Shown piece after piece: positions 10,326 through 17,262 of a stretch of DNA of 64,000 bases; the first letter of the stretch is position 1; each line of letters starts with the position of its first letter. Both the position numbers and the translations under genes were made by a program. The notes beneath the pieces are model-generated. The model ran no database searches. It was not told the DNA's origin and saw only the letters and a program-made list of their open reading frames with translations. Source of the DNA: Sphingomonas sp. MA1305 (GTDB lineage Bacteria > Pseudomonadota > Alphaproteobacteria > Sphingomonadales > Sphingomonadaceae); assembly GCF_016107325.1 (NCBI RefSeq), contig NZ_RCVT01000001.1, positions 1,302,001 to 1,366,000 of the forward strand, in the 5' to 3' direction.

Positions 10326-11106
10326 GCCGCCTCGTCGATCGGCGCGATCAGCAGGTCGACGTCGGCCGCGACGATATGGCGCAAGTCGAGCAGGACGATG
10401 AAGCCGCTCCCGCGGCGCAGAATCCCCCCGATATGATCCGACCGCCAGCGTATTCCGACAGCGTCATGTCGTCCATGACGAACAGGAAGACGTCCTCGAT
10501 CGCTTCGCGCGGCACGTCGCCGACCAGCGTCACGTCCCAGCCGATCCAGCATTCCTCCGGCACCAGATCCGCCAGCGGGGGCACGGCATCCGTCCGCGCG
10601 ACGATGCGGCAATCACCCAGCTCGCGCAGTTCGTCCAGCAGCATCAGCGGGTTGGTACCATTGGCCATGGCGTTCGGCGGCAGCCGGAACGACAGCCGCC
10701 AGCCGTTGTCTTGCCCCACCGACGTGGCGCCACCGTCCGCACCGGCGACCGCCGCGGCGAGCCGGTCGAGGATCGTGCGCCCGTCAGCGTCCGGCGCGTC
10801 ACCGTCGATCAGCGCCTGCATATGGTCGCGCGCCGAAAGGATGACCGCGACCAGCTCCGGGGTGGCGCGAGCCTCGCCCTTGCGGACCCGATCGAACACG
10901 CTCTCGCAATGATGCGTAAAGGCAGCGAGCGCGTCGAAGCCGAACATCGCTCCCGAACCTTTCAGCGTATGCAGGCCGCGAAACACCGCATTGATCAGGC
11001 CGGCATCATCGAGACGATGCCCAAGGTCGAGCAGACTCTGCTCGATCTGGTCGAGCAGCTCGGCCGCTTCGATGCGGAAGGTCGCGATCGGATCCTCTGC
11101 GGTCAC
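10322..11106 (-). pseudogene. cheA: CheA-CheW deletion remnant (CheA N-terminus, frameshift, CheW C-terminus)
   Basis: A GTG start at 11106 overlaps the cheY stop (GTGA). The frame encodes a CheA histidine phosphotransfer domain, with His about 46 in FRGLHTLKGSGAMFGF, then a P2-like region ending DVFLFVMDDMTLSE (about residue 217). The frame then becomes unrelated. In the next frame, bases from about 10440 to 10322 encode SDHIGGILRRGSGFIVLLDL followed by [19 protein letters not shown], which fits the end of CheW. The CheA dimerisation, HATPase and CheW-like domains and most of CheW are absent. GTCGGA occurs on both sides of the apparent junction. About 2 kb would be missing compared with normal cheA-cheW. 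Confidence 0.8.
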
Positions 11107-11471
11107 CGGCCGAGCACCTTGCGCACGACGCGGATGAGTTGTTCCGCTTCGAACGGCTTGACCAGCCAGCCCGTCGCGCCTGCATTCTTTGCCTGTGCCT
11201 TCATGGCGGCATCCGATTCGGTCGTCAGGAAGATGATCGGGATGCCGGCCTGCGCGGGCTGCGCGCGCAGTGAACGGATCATCGCCAGACCGTCCATGTT
11301 GGGCATGTTCAGGTCCGTGACGATCAGATCGAAGCGCGTCTCCGCCGCCTTGGTCAAACCGTCCTCACCGTCGACCGCTTCGGTCACGGCATAGCCCGCC
11401 CCGGTCAGTGCGATGCGGATCGCCATGCGCAAACTGGCGCTGTCGTCCACCGTCAGGATCGCAGCAGTCAT
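11103..11471 (-). CDS. cheY: Chemotaxis response regulator CheY
   Basis: 122-residue single-domain receiver. It shows the acidic pair at residues 9-10 (VDDSAS), phospho-acceptor D53 in LIVTDLNMPNMDG, the conserved Thr in IIFLTTESD, and Lys in GWLVKPFEAEQL. The SLRM after the acidic pair is typical of alphaproteobacterial chemotaxis CheY. The start overlaps the STAS stop (ATGA) and the stop overlaps the cheA GTG. With the adjacent CheA truncated, phosphorylation would need a kinase encoded elsewhere. Confidence 0.94.
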   Translation of the reverse strand: MTAAILTVDDSASLRMAIRIALTGAGYAVTEAVDGEDGLTKAAETRFDLIVTDLNMPNMDGLAMIRSLRAQPAQAGIPIIFLTTESDAAMKAQAKNAGATGWLVKPFEAEQLIRVVRKVLGR

Positions 11472-11782
11472 TGGGTCGCTTCTCCATGGAACCAGAATTG
11501 CAGGTCGTCAGCGGATGCGTCGGTCATCAGGCCGGCCCGGATGAGCAAGGCCCGCAGCGCCGCGTGGGCCGGCGTACTCAAGCCGAAGTCCAGCCCGATC
11601 TTCGCGGCACTGGCACGCGCGGCGCAGGCGAGCTGCACGACGCTGAGGTCGGGCGTCCGGACGGAGGACAGATCGAGACGCACGGCGCCGCCCTCGTCGA
11701 ACGCCTGGCGCAAGTCCGCGGCGCAGGTGCCGATCGAGGGCAGGCACAGATCCCCATTGGCCGTCACGATGGTGATCGACAT
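11468..11782 (-). CDS. STAS-domain protein
   Basis: 104 residues with a STAS fold pattern: a central strand AVRLDLSSVRTPDLSVVQL and a following helix ACAARASAAKIGLDFGL. STAS proteins heading che operons in alphaproteobacteria are thought to act as small regulatory or scaffold proteins. It lacks the conserved DSSG loop serine of anti-sigma-factor antagonists (here RTPDLS), so phospho-regulation at that site is unlikely. It is the first gene of the operon; the promoter should lie in 11783-11900. Confidence 0.8.
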   Translation of the reverse strand: MSITIVTANGDLCLPSIGTCAADLRQAFDEGGAVRLDLSSVRTPDLSVVQLACAARASAAKIGLDFGLSTPAHAALRALLIRAGLMTDASADDLQFWFHGEATQ

Positions 11783-12155
11783 CAGTCATTCCCTAAATAT
11801 GAAGGCCTGCGATCCGCGGCAGGCCAAGCCTGCCGCATCCGCCGATTCTATCTACGTTCGCTGCGGCACAGCCTGCGGCTTACGTTGATTGTTGTGCCAC
11901 ATCCGGCGTATGTCTCTCGCCACTCCCGCCCCGTCATGTCCATATCGGACACGTATTCCGGTAGACCGGCAGCCATGAAATTTTAGTTAAATCGCAATGC
12001 CACCGTCGCCGGTGTTCGCATTATAGCGTGATCCCGCCAGTCGCGGTTCTTCCTACTAACGGCGAAAGCCCGCACGGTGATGGGTGGCGACCGTCAGCGC
12101 AACGATACCATACGTCGACGCCGGCTCGGCGAAATGCCGCTGCCGTCGCGCGGCG
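11783..12155. other. Intergenic region upstream of che operon
   Basis: About 370 bp of chromosomal DNA between the STAS gene and the left end of the integrated element. Open frames here are short and unconvincing. It must contain the promoter for the leftward che operon, but I see no clear -35/-10 pair. AT-richer DNA lies around 11975-12030. Confidence 0.5.
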
Positions 12156-12171
12156 TGGAGGCCCGACCGGG
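12156..12171. repeat. attL: 16-bp copy of the tRNA-Cys 3' end
   Basis: TGGAGGCCCGACCGGG here is identical to 29187-29202, the CCA end and T-arm side of tRNA-Cys. The two copies are 17,031 bp apart and bracket the phage-like block with its integrase next to the intact tRNA, as expected for tyrosine-integrase insertion at a tRNA 3' end. Confidence 0.85.
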
Positions 12172-12204
12172 CCTCGCAAAAGTTGAGTTTTCTGCGGCTT
12201 TGCG

Positions 12205-12266
12205 GTGTCTAACCCCAGTGGGTTTACCCACGGCGGACTGCGGCGCCCAAGGGCAAATGTCTAACC
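12205..12266. repeat. Two TGTCTAACC repeats near attL (candidate integrase arm sites)
   Basis: GTGTCTAACC at 12205-12214 and ATGTCTAACC at 12257-12266, same orientation, 34 and 86 bp inside attL. The same core recurs as a perfect inverted pair 46-74 bp inside attR. Position and recurrence suggest arm-type binding sites of the integrase; this is an inference. Confidence 0.55.
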
Positions 12267-12401
12267 GTTATGCGCGGCCTTTTGGCTCGTAGCTTAGTGG
12301 CTGCTAACGCCCAATAGCGGACGTTCCCCGCCATCCGCGGTCGCGCTATTGCAACCCCGGCAGTGGCCCTGAACACGAACTTAAAATAGGCTGATACGTA
12401 T

Positions 12402-12638
12402 ATGATCGAGGTTTTGTTTGTCGCCAAAGCGTCAGGCGGCTTAAATGGCTTCCGTGGTCGATATACCTTTTCGATGCTCCCAAGAGTCGGTGAGCATGTC
12501 GCCATCATTGAGGATGAGCGTGATGTCACACTGCGCGTAGCCTCTGTGTTTCACCTGCCAATCGCCGCAGGCTCGCCTGACGGGAGTGCAGACGTCCATG
12601 TCTGGGCCGACCTTGTAGAGGGTAATTACCAATCCTAG
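12402..12638 (+). CDS. Hypothetical protein
   Basis: 78 residues beginning MIEVLFVAKASGGLNGFRG, with PRVGEHVAIIEDERDVTLRV in the middle. Its composition looks like a small soluble beta-rich protein. No family is recognised. The ATG at 12402 has only a weak purine-rich sequence upstream. It lies in the left, non-phage-like part of the element, so it could be cargo or spurious. Confidence 0.4.
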   Translation: MIEVLFVAKASGGLNGFRGRYTFSMLPRVGEHVAIIEDERDVTLRVASVFHLPIAAGSPDGSADVHVWADLVEGNYQS

Positions 12639-12767
12639 CGGCTTGTCCTGGGTCAAAATCTCCCCACAACAAGCAGACATTCGCGGCGAAGATACCCTCC
12701 GCCGCACCGACGCGATCCGGCGTATTCAGAAGGCTCTGACACCCTAACTCGCGTACGCGATACCCAC

Positions 12768-12791
12768 GTCCGCTTTCGCCCAAAAGCGGAC
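12768..12791. repeat. Palindromic repeat, GTCCGCTTT...AAAGCGGAC
   Basis: A perfect 9-bp inverted repeat with a 6-nt loop, immediately 3' to the lipoprotein gene that ends at 12792 on the minus strand. It belongs to a small dispersed family in this window (13151-13185, 13783-13815) sharing the core TGTCCGCT/AGCGGACA. Confidence 0.7.
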
Positions 12792-13109
12792 CTACTCTTC
12801 GCTAATTTTGAGACCGGCTTCGGGATGAGCGTCCACCCAGTCTGTCGTGCAATGGGCAGCACGGCTGCGGACACGCGATAGGTTATAATGGGGACCTACG
12901 GTGATGTTGTTCTGGACCGTCGCACCGGGAAACTTGCGAAGGCCATCATACCCGCAATCCTTCGCCGCCGTCTCGAAAGCTGGATAGCTTGCCTCATTAC
13001 CTTCAACGATCAGTTCGAAGGAGGACTGTTGGAAGCCAGTTGTGGCGCACGACGCGAGCACGACGAGCGCGGGAAATGTCGGCCAAGCTGCGCAGGCAAC
13101 CTTCTTCAT
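12792..13109 (-). CDS. Small putative lipoprotein
   Basis: 105 residues. The N-terminus has a Lys-charged start and hydrophobic stretch ending in lipobox LASC (about residues 18-21), followed by ATTGF, so membrane anchoring through a lipidated Cys is likely. The mature part has two further Cys residues (AAKDCGYDGL and AAHCTTDWVDAH) that could form a disulphide. Function is unknown. It is isolated, with palindromic repeats on both sides. Confidence 0.6.
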   Translation of the reverse strand: MKKVACAAWPTFPALVVLASCATTGFQQSSFELIVEGNEASYPAFETAAKDCGYDGLRKFPGATVQNNITVGPHYNLSRVRSRAAHCTTDWVDAHPEAGLKISEE

Positions 13110-13150
13110 CGCAGATGGACCTAGCAGGAGCCTTGCTCGCTAGGCCAGCC

Positions 13151-13185
13151 GGAATGTCCGCTCTCCTCCCAGAAGCCGACATTCC
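13151..13185. repeat. Palindromic repeat, GGAATGTCCGCT...GACATTCC
   Basis: Inverted repeat with outer arms GGAATGTC/GACATTCC and an imperfect inner stem. A second, partial unit (CTAACGCCCAGTTGCGGAC) follows directly. Same family as 12768-12791 and 13783-13815; it lies upstream of the gene at 13225. Confidence 0.65.
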
Positions 13186-13224
13186 GCTAACGCCCAGTTG
13201 CGGACTTTGGCTCTAGGCCACATC

Positions 13225-13764
13225 ATGCCTCCGATGAATGAAGCATCGGGCCCTTGTTGCTGCGCATCCCTACCTGACTTGGCCGCCGTGCCAATGGGGG
13301 GCGACGGTCTTGACGAGCGGGTGTTCGCGACCGTCGAGAACGTTGCAGATCACGGCGGAGACGCTTGGTGGCTACACCTTTCGCAGTGCCGCGCGTGCGG
13401 CCAGCACTGGATGATTGCTCAGGAAGAACGGATTTTCGACGAGTATTTCCTCCGGCGTTTGAGCGTAGATGAGGCCTGCCGCATTTCCCAAAAAGGCGAA
13501 TGGCCAGTCGAGTTTCTAAGCTACGAGCGCGTGCTAAAGACAGGACATGCCTTGCGTATTCGTCCCTGCATCTTCCTAGAGCGACTATCTCCTTCGTTGG
13601 TCTGGACTGCGGAGGACCTGCGGAAGGAACGGCCTAACATCTCCGTGGACGAGATCGCGCTTCTGCTCGGTGTCTCCGCAACGCAGGCGAGGCGGCTTAC
13701 GGCAGCCGCTTCCTTGGGGCGCGGTTCATGGTGGCAGCGGACGCGCCACCGCCTGGGCTGGTAG
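13225..13764 (+). CDS. Hypothetical protein with CxxC motif
   Basis: About 179 residues from the ATG at 13225; a second ATG at 13234 is possible. A CCC run sits near the N-terminus and a zinc-ribbon-like SQCRACGQHW in the middle. The C-terminal part (NISVDEIALLLGVSATQARRL) looks like a helix-turn-helix. A regulator or zinc-binding protein is possible, but no family is recognised. The gene is bracketed by copies of the same palindromic repeat. Confidence 0.55.
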   Translation: MPPMNEASGPCCCASLPDLAAVPMGGDGLDERVFATVENVADHGGDAWWLHLSQCRACGQHWMIAQEERIFDEYFLRRLSVDEACRISQKGEWPVEFLSYERVLKTGHALRIRPCIFLERLSPSLVWTAEDLRKERPNISVDEIALLLGVSATQARRLTAAASLGRGSWWQRTRHRLGW

Positions 13765-13782
13765 CGTAAAGTCCCGAAGCCG

Positions 13783-13815
13783 GAATGTCCGCTCTCCCCC
13801 CAAAAGCGGACATTC
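13783..13815. repeat. Palindromic repeat, GAATGTCCGCT...AGCGGACATTC
   Basis: An 11-bp perfect inverted repeat (GAATGTCCGCT/AGCGGACATTC) with an 11-nt loop, 18 bp after the stop of the preceding gene. It could act as a transcription terminator or bidirectional hairpin, but its recurrence marks it as a dispersed repeat. Confidence 0.75.
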
Positions 13816-14246
13816 AGGGTCGTGACCGAGCCCGGAAGCCGGGTCGCCACCGCCTACCTGCGATGGTGGCTAACGAGTCCGACCGGGACCGCAAGAAGCA
13901 CGAAAATCCGTATGCCGACGATGTCTAACCTCTTTGGTCGACCTCACGAAGAACTGCGGCTCCCAGTCACTAACGTCTAACCTTTAGGAGGTCACTAGAG
14001 GCACGGCGCGAGGGGGGGATCATTTGTAACCAGGTTACTCCGTGGGGCGAGGAATAATCACCTACTCTTGCGCCGGAGGCGACCCATGCGAGGGCACTCC
14101 GCCTATTGGTCGCGGCAGTCGGAGCACGATAACCGTTTTGAGTCGAATGCGCGCCGGTCTGGAAAGCCTATCTTCTGTCGGACTTGACTACACGAGTGAT
14201 TTTGACCGATCACATCCAGACGTAATAGCCGAAAGTGTTGCCGATT
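13816..14246. other. Gene-free stretch upstream of the OLD-family gene
   Basis: About 430 bp with no convincing gene. It holds two further CTAACC repeats (ATGTCTAACC at 13921-13930, ACGTCTAACC at 13973-13982) and a short palindrome GTAACCAGGTTAC at 14026-14038, a possible operator for the downstream gene. A 71-codon frame from 14042 overlaps the OLD start and looks spurious. Confidence 0.5.
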
Positions 14247-16007
14247 ATGTTCCTTAAGGCTTTGCAGTTAAAAAATTACCGAGGCATCGGGCCTGAGTGG
14301 ATTTCGATGCCGTCTTTCAAGAGGTTTAACTTTTTCATTGGCGCGAACAACTCGGGGAAGTCAATTGCCCTGAATTTCATAAGTAAGCATCTTCCGTACC
14401 CTAACGGTGAGCGCCACTTGTCGGCGGCTAAGCTTGACGACCACGAACTCCACTTAGTTGCTGATCAAGCTGGTTTTAAGATAGGCAATCCGGCAGTCGA
14501 GGTGGGCAATCGCCTCAAGGCCCAATTGAACCATCGAACGAAAACATTAGACATATCAGTTGATAAGCTGATCGCGGCATTGAGTGACGATGATGGGGTC
14601 GTTTGGCTTACCGCGTTTTTGCCTGCTGCAAAAGCGATGGTCTTCGACCCAGCACCGCGCCCACAAGAGCTTCTTTCGGCGATGTCTCGTGAAGAGTGGT
14701 ATAGTCTCTGGCGGGCTGCCACCGGCAGGGAGGGCGCCGATGTGCTACAACACTGCATTCCCCAGCTGGTCATGATGACGCAGCAAGCGGTGGATATACG
14801 CCTTCCACCAACCCGCCTAATTCCAGCTATTCGTCAGATACGTCCGGCGACAGACGCCGACATTGGAGGAGCAGGGCTAATCGATCGCTTGATCGAGCTT
14901 CAAAACCCCGATGTCTTCAATATGCGCGAACGAAAGAAATTTCATCAGATAAATAGCTTTCTTCAATTCGTTACGGATGAGGAAACCGCTGCCATTGAGA
15001 TACCTCACCATCGTCAGCATATTTTGGTGAAAATTAACAACAAGATTTTGCCGCTAGAGAATCTTGGTAGCGGCATACATGAAGTCGTCATTATTGCAGC
15101 CGAATGTATATTACACGATTACCAAATTGTTTGCATTGAGGAACCGGAGTTACACCTGCATCCATTGCTTCAGCGAAAGCTAATGCAGTTCTTATCCAAA
15201 AACACTAACAATCAATATTTTATCGCGACCCATTCCGCAAGCTTTATAGATACTCCCGACTCTGCCATATTTCATGTTACGTCGACGAACGGACGCACCT
15301 CAATCAAGGAAGCTATGCTCCGAGCCGAGCGCCATGCAATCTGCGTCGACTTAGGACACCGAGCTTCAGACATTATCCAAGCAAATGCGGTAATTTGGGT
15401 GGAGGGTCCTTCGGATCGAATTTATCTCCAAAATTGGATTCGGCTCGTCGCGCCCGATATTCAAGAAAGCATTCACTATTCTATCATGTTCTATGGGGGC
15501 CGACTACTAAGCCATCTTTCCGCCTCCGATGATGAAGTGTCCGAATTTATCGAATTGCGCGCTCTTAATCGAAACCTAGCCATCATGATCGATAGCGATC
15601 GGACAAGCCCCTACAGTCGGATCAACGAGACAAAGAAGCGCATACTGGCGGAGTTTAGAAAAGATGGTGCTGTTGGTTGGTTGACGAAAGGACGTGAGGT
15701 AGAAAACTACATCGACCATGCGACCCTGCAGCAATCCGTTAAGCAGGTATATGGGACACTATATGATAGCCCATTAGCCGGCGGGCAGTATGATCATGCT
15801 CTACATTTTACTCGCACTAGACCAACGAAGTACACGAAGAAGCCGATAGGTGGATTGCGCGCAACTGCGAACCTTGTTGAGGAAAAGGTTGATAAGGTGA
15901 AGGTAGCCAGATCTGTTGTAGCTCTCGGCAATGCCGACTTAAATATGCTGGACTTGAGAGACCGCGTGCAGGAGCTGGTCGCAATGATACGGCGGGCTAA
16001 TGCTTGA
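14247..16007 (+). CDS. OLD-family ATP-dependent nuclease (AAA ATPase plus TOPRIM)
   Basis: 586 residues. Walker A is GANNSGKS at 33-39; a signature-like NLGSGIHEV, Walker B VCIEEPELHLHP and H-loop FIATHSASF follow, an SMC/ABC-type ATPase. The C-terminal half has a TOPRIM pattern: VIWVEGPSDRIYL, the DxD in AIMIDSDRT, and a later acidic GREVENYID. OLD proteins are DNA nucleases, several acting in phage defence. No UvrD-like helicase is adjacent, so it fits class 1 (solitary) OLD rather than Gabija. The start at 14247 (MFLKALQLKNYRG) is preferred to 14235. The gene is markedly AT-richer than its neighbours, suggesting separate acquisition. Confidence 0.85.
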   Translation: MFLKALQLKNYRGIGPEWISMPSFKRFNFFIGANNSGKSIALNFISKHLPYPNGERHLSAAKLDDHELHLVADQAGFKIGNPAVEVGNRLKAQLNHRTKTLDISVDKLIAALSDDDGVVWLTAFLPAAKAMVFDPAPRPQELLSAMSREEWYSLWRAATGREGADVLQHCIPQLVMMTQQAVDIRLPPTRLIPAIRQIRPATDADIGGAGLIDRLIELQNPDVFNMRERKKFHQINSFLQFVTDEETAAIEIPHHRQHILVKINNKILPLENLGSGIHEVVIIAAECILHDYQIVCIEEPELHLHPLLQRKLMQFLSKNTNNQYFIATHSASFIDTPDSAIFHVTSTNGRTSIKEAMLRAERHAICVDLGHRASDIIQANAVIWVEGPSDRIYLQNWIRLVAPDIQESIHYSIMFYGGRLLSHLSASDDEVSEFIELRALNRNLAIMIDSDRTSPYSRINETKKRILAEFRKDGAVGWLTKGREVENYIDHATLQQSVKQVYGTLYDSPLAGGQYDHALHFTRTRPTKYTKKPIGGLRATANLVEEKVDKVKVARSVVALGNADLNMLDLRDRVQELVAMIRRANA

Positions 16008-16068
16008 CGCTATAAAGCACGGTTTCCGCTTGCAGATCGTCGGAATGAGCGGCAGCAGATTGATCAAC

Positions 16069-16138
16069 GCGGCCCGTCCAGCGGACGAGCCCCCGCCCAG
16101 GGGGTGCGAGGACGGTGCGACCCCGTCGGGCCGCTCCA
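16069..16138 (+). tRNA. Non-canonical tRNA-Gly-like gene (anticodon CCC)
   Basis: A 70-nt cloverleaf read by eye. Acceptor stem 16069-16075 pairs perfectly with 16128-16134 (GCGGCCC/GGGCCGC); discriminator T at 16135 and encoded CCA at 16136-16138. Anticodon arm 16089-16105 has a 7-nt loop CGCCCAG, giving anticodon CCC and A37. The variable region is 5 nt. T arm 16111-16127 has a 5-bp stem and loop TGCGACC. Odd points: the D region is only 13 nt (hairpin GTCC/GGAC) without the GG that docks with the T loop, position 33 is G not U, and T55 is G. Acceptor, discriminator and C35-C36 match known GlyRS identity features. It ends 7 bp from the mom stop codon. Confidence 0.55.
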
Positions 16139-16145
16139 TCACCAC

Positions 16146-16895
16146 TCAGTCAGCATATGACGGCTTCGGAAACGGCAATGCCGGATAACGGCAGCCCCGC
16201 GCGAAGCGCGGCTTGAGGAAACGTAGATAGCGGAATTGGCGCAATTCATGCCGAACCGCTCGATCACGGTTCGCAAGAAGGTGCGCCGCCCGAGGGGACT
16301 GCGCCCGCTGCCCGCCGGCCGTCATCAACGTGTTGTGGTAGAAATCGCCGTCCAATTCCCAGAAGATGCCAATGTGTTCGCCATGGAAGGTGAACCCCGC
16401 GGCTTGGTAGACGGTGCCGAACAGTCCGCAGCGCTCGTCTGCGAATGACTGTATCCACTTCACCGCCGGCCGCAGCCGACGGATTAGCCGGATCGCCGCG
16501 CCTAGCGCTCTGCTCTCGCTGTTTCGCGGGGCGGCATCATCTAACCACATGCGGTTCAACTCGAGGTATTCCGACATTGCGGTGCCTGCCACCACGCTGT
16601 CCGCCGACGCAGGGTTCATGGCGAACCCGAACTGCAGTACACCCGCCAAGCTGCCGTCGATCCACAAGCCGAGGTGGAGGGTCGACCCGCGATAGACGCG
16701 CTTGCTGTAATGCTTGGCGCAGATGATCGCGTCGGCCGCGGCGCGATCCATGACGGCGACATAGAATGCCGGCTCACCAAAGCCGAGGGTTTCGCGGTGT
16801 CCGAATAGGTCGCCGCTGGCGCTCAAAAGATAGCCGGTAGGTTCCCCGGCCGCCCCGCCGATGAACGAGGGCGCGAGATAAGGATTCGACTCCAT
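16146..16895 (-). CDS. mom: Mom-family DNA adenine hypermodification protein
   Basis: 249 residues, resembling phage Mu Mom across its core: AKHYSKRVYRGSTLHLGLW, then GVLQFGFAMNP, LELNRMWLDDAAPRNSESRA, and VKWIQSFADERCGLFGTVYQAAGF. Mom has a GNAT-like fold and converts adenine in DNA to a carbamoylmethyl (glycinamide) form that protects phage DNA from restriction. About 50 extra N-terminal and 70 basic C-terminal residues (RFLKPRFARG) extend beyond the core and could bind nucleic acid. The start at 16893-16895 gives MESNPYLAPS. No com-like activator is seen. The gene is flanked on both sides by tRNA-like structures on the opposite strand. Confidence 0.85.
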   Translation of the reverse strand: MESNPYLAPSFIGGAAGEPTGYLLSASGDLFGHRETLGFGEPAFYVAVMDRAAADAIICAKHYSKRVYRGSTLHLGLWIDGSLAGVLQFGFAMNPASADSVVAGTAMSEYLELNRMWLDDAAPRNSESRALGAAIRLIRRLRPAVKWIQSFADERCGLFGTVYQAAGFTFHGEHIGIFWELDGDFYHNTLMTAGGQRAQSPRAAHLLANRDRAVRHELRQFRYLRFLKPRFARGCRYPALPFPKPSYAD

Positions 16896-16915
16896 GATGA
16901 TTGATGCTCATTGGA

Positions 16916-16942
16916 GCCCCGCCTGGTGCACAGGCGCGGGGC
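16916..16942. repeat. Long GC hairpin upstream of mom
   Basis: GCCCCGCCTG...CAGGCGCGGGGC forms a hairpin (5-bp outer and 5-bp inner stems with a small bulge). It lies between the mom start (16895) and the tRNA-like element. Its right arm is the same sequence that serves as the 5' acceptor strand of that element, so the two folds are mutually exclusive. On the mom strand it would sit in the 5' leader. Confidence 0.5.
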
Positions 16943-17016
16943 GTTGCGGCTAGGCCAGCCGCGCGTGACGGATCTCCAGTCCGTCGGTTGCTGGGTTGCA
17001 GCCCAGCACCCCCGCT
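16936..17016 (+). ncRNA. Second tRNA-Gly-like structure (loop UCC)
   Basis: Three consecutive hairpins enclosed by a terminal stem. The terminal stem pairs 16936-16942 (GCGGGGC) with 17009-17015 (CCCCCGC), six pairs and one C-C mismatch, followed by T at 17016. The D-like arm 16946-16962 has loop TAGGCCA. The anticodon-like arm 16968-16984 has a 7-nt loop TCTCCAG (UCC then A, but C at position 33). The T-like arm 16989-17008 is 7 bp with a 6-nt loop TTGCAG rather than a TTC loop. No CCA follows directly. The layout is tRNA-like but far from canonical, and each hairpin is individually perfect. Confidence 0.35.
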
Positions 17017-17091
17017 CGGCCATTGGCCTGCGGACGTGTTCGTAGAAACTGTTGGGGTGGCGCCAGAAGCGCCGGTCGATAGAATGGCGCG

Positions 17092-17244
17092 ATGATTAGC
17101 TGGGCCACGACCGATCCTGCCATCCTCGTCATGTGGACGGACAAGCAGCTGCTGGATGCGTATCAGCAGACGTCCGGCGAGGCTGGTGACCCCGAGGTCG
17201 AGGCGCTGCTTGCCGAAATTGAGCGTCGCAACCTGGACATCTGA
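17092..17244 (+). CDS. Small phage protein
   Basis: 50 residues from the ATG at 17092. The second half (MWTDKQLLDAYQQTSGEAG, then EVEALLAEIERRNLDI) is amphipathic helix with an acidic centre, consistent with a small folded helical protein. The frame has normal high-GC codon use. Function is unknown. It lies on the plus strand just right of the second tRNA-like element, possibly in the same transcript. Confidence 0.55.
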   Translation: MISWATTDPAILVMWTDKQLLDAYQQTSGEAGDPEVEALLAEIERRNLDI

Positions 17245-17262
17245 CGTGTCGGCGACGCCGGC

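Noticed and set aside
14000..14246. Retron-like non-coding RNA before the OLD gene.
   Set aside because: No reverse transcriptase is encoded nearby and no msr/msd-type inverted repeats are visible.
14042..14257. 71-codon frame before the OLD gene.
   Set aside because: It overlaps the OLD start, has no recognisable pattern and no ribosome site.
16913..17020. Minus-strand tRNA-Ser(GGA) reading of the hairpin cluster (loop CTGGAGA with U33).
   Set aside because: The loop is good, but no T arm with a TTC loop and no matching acceptor stem can be formed on that strand; the plus-strand fold pairs better.
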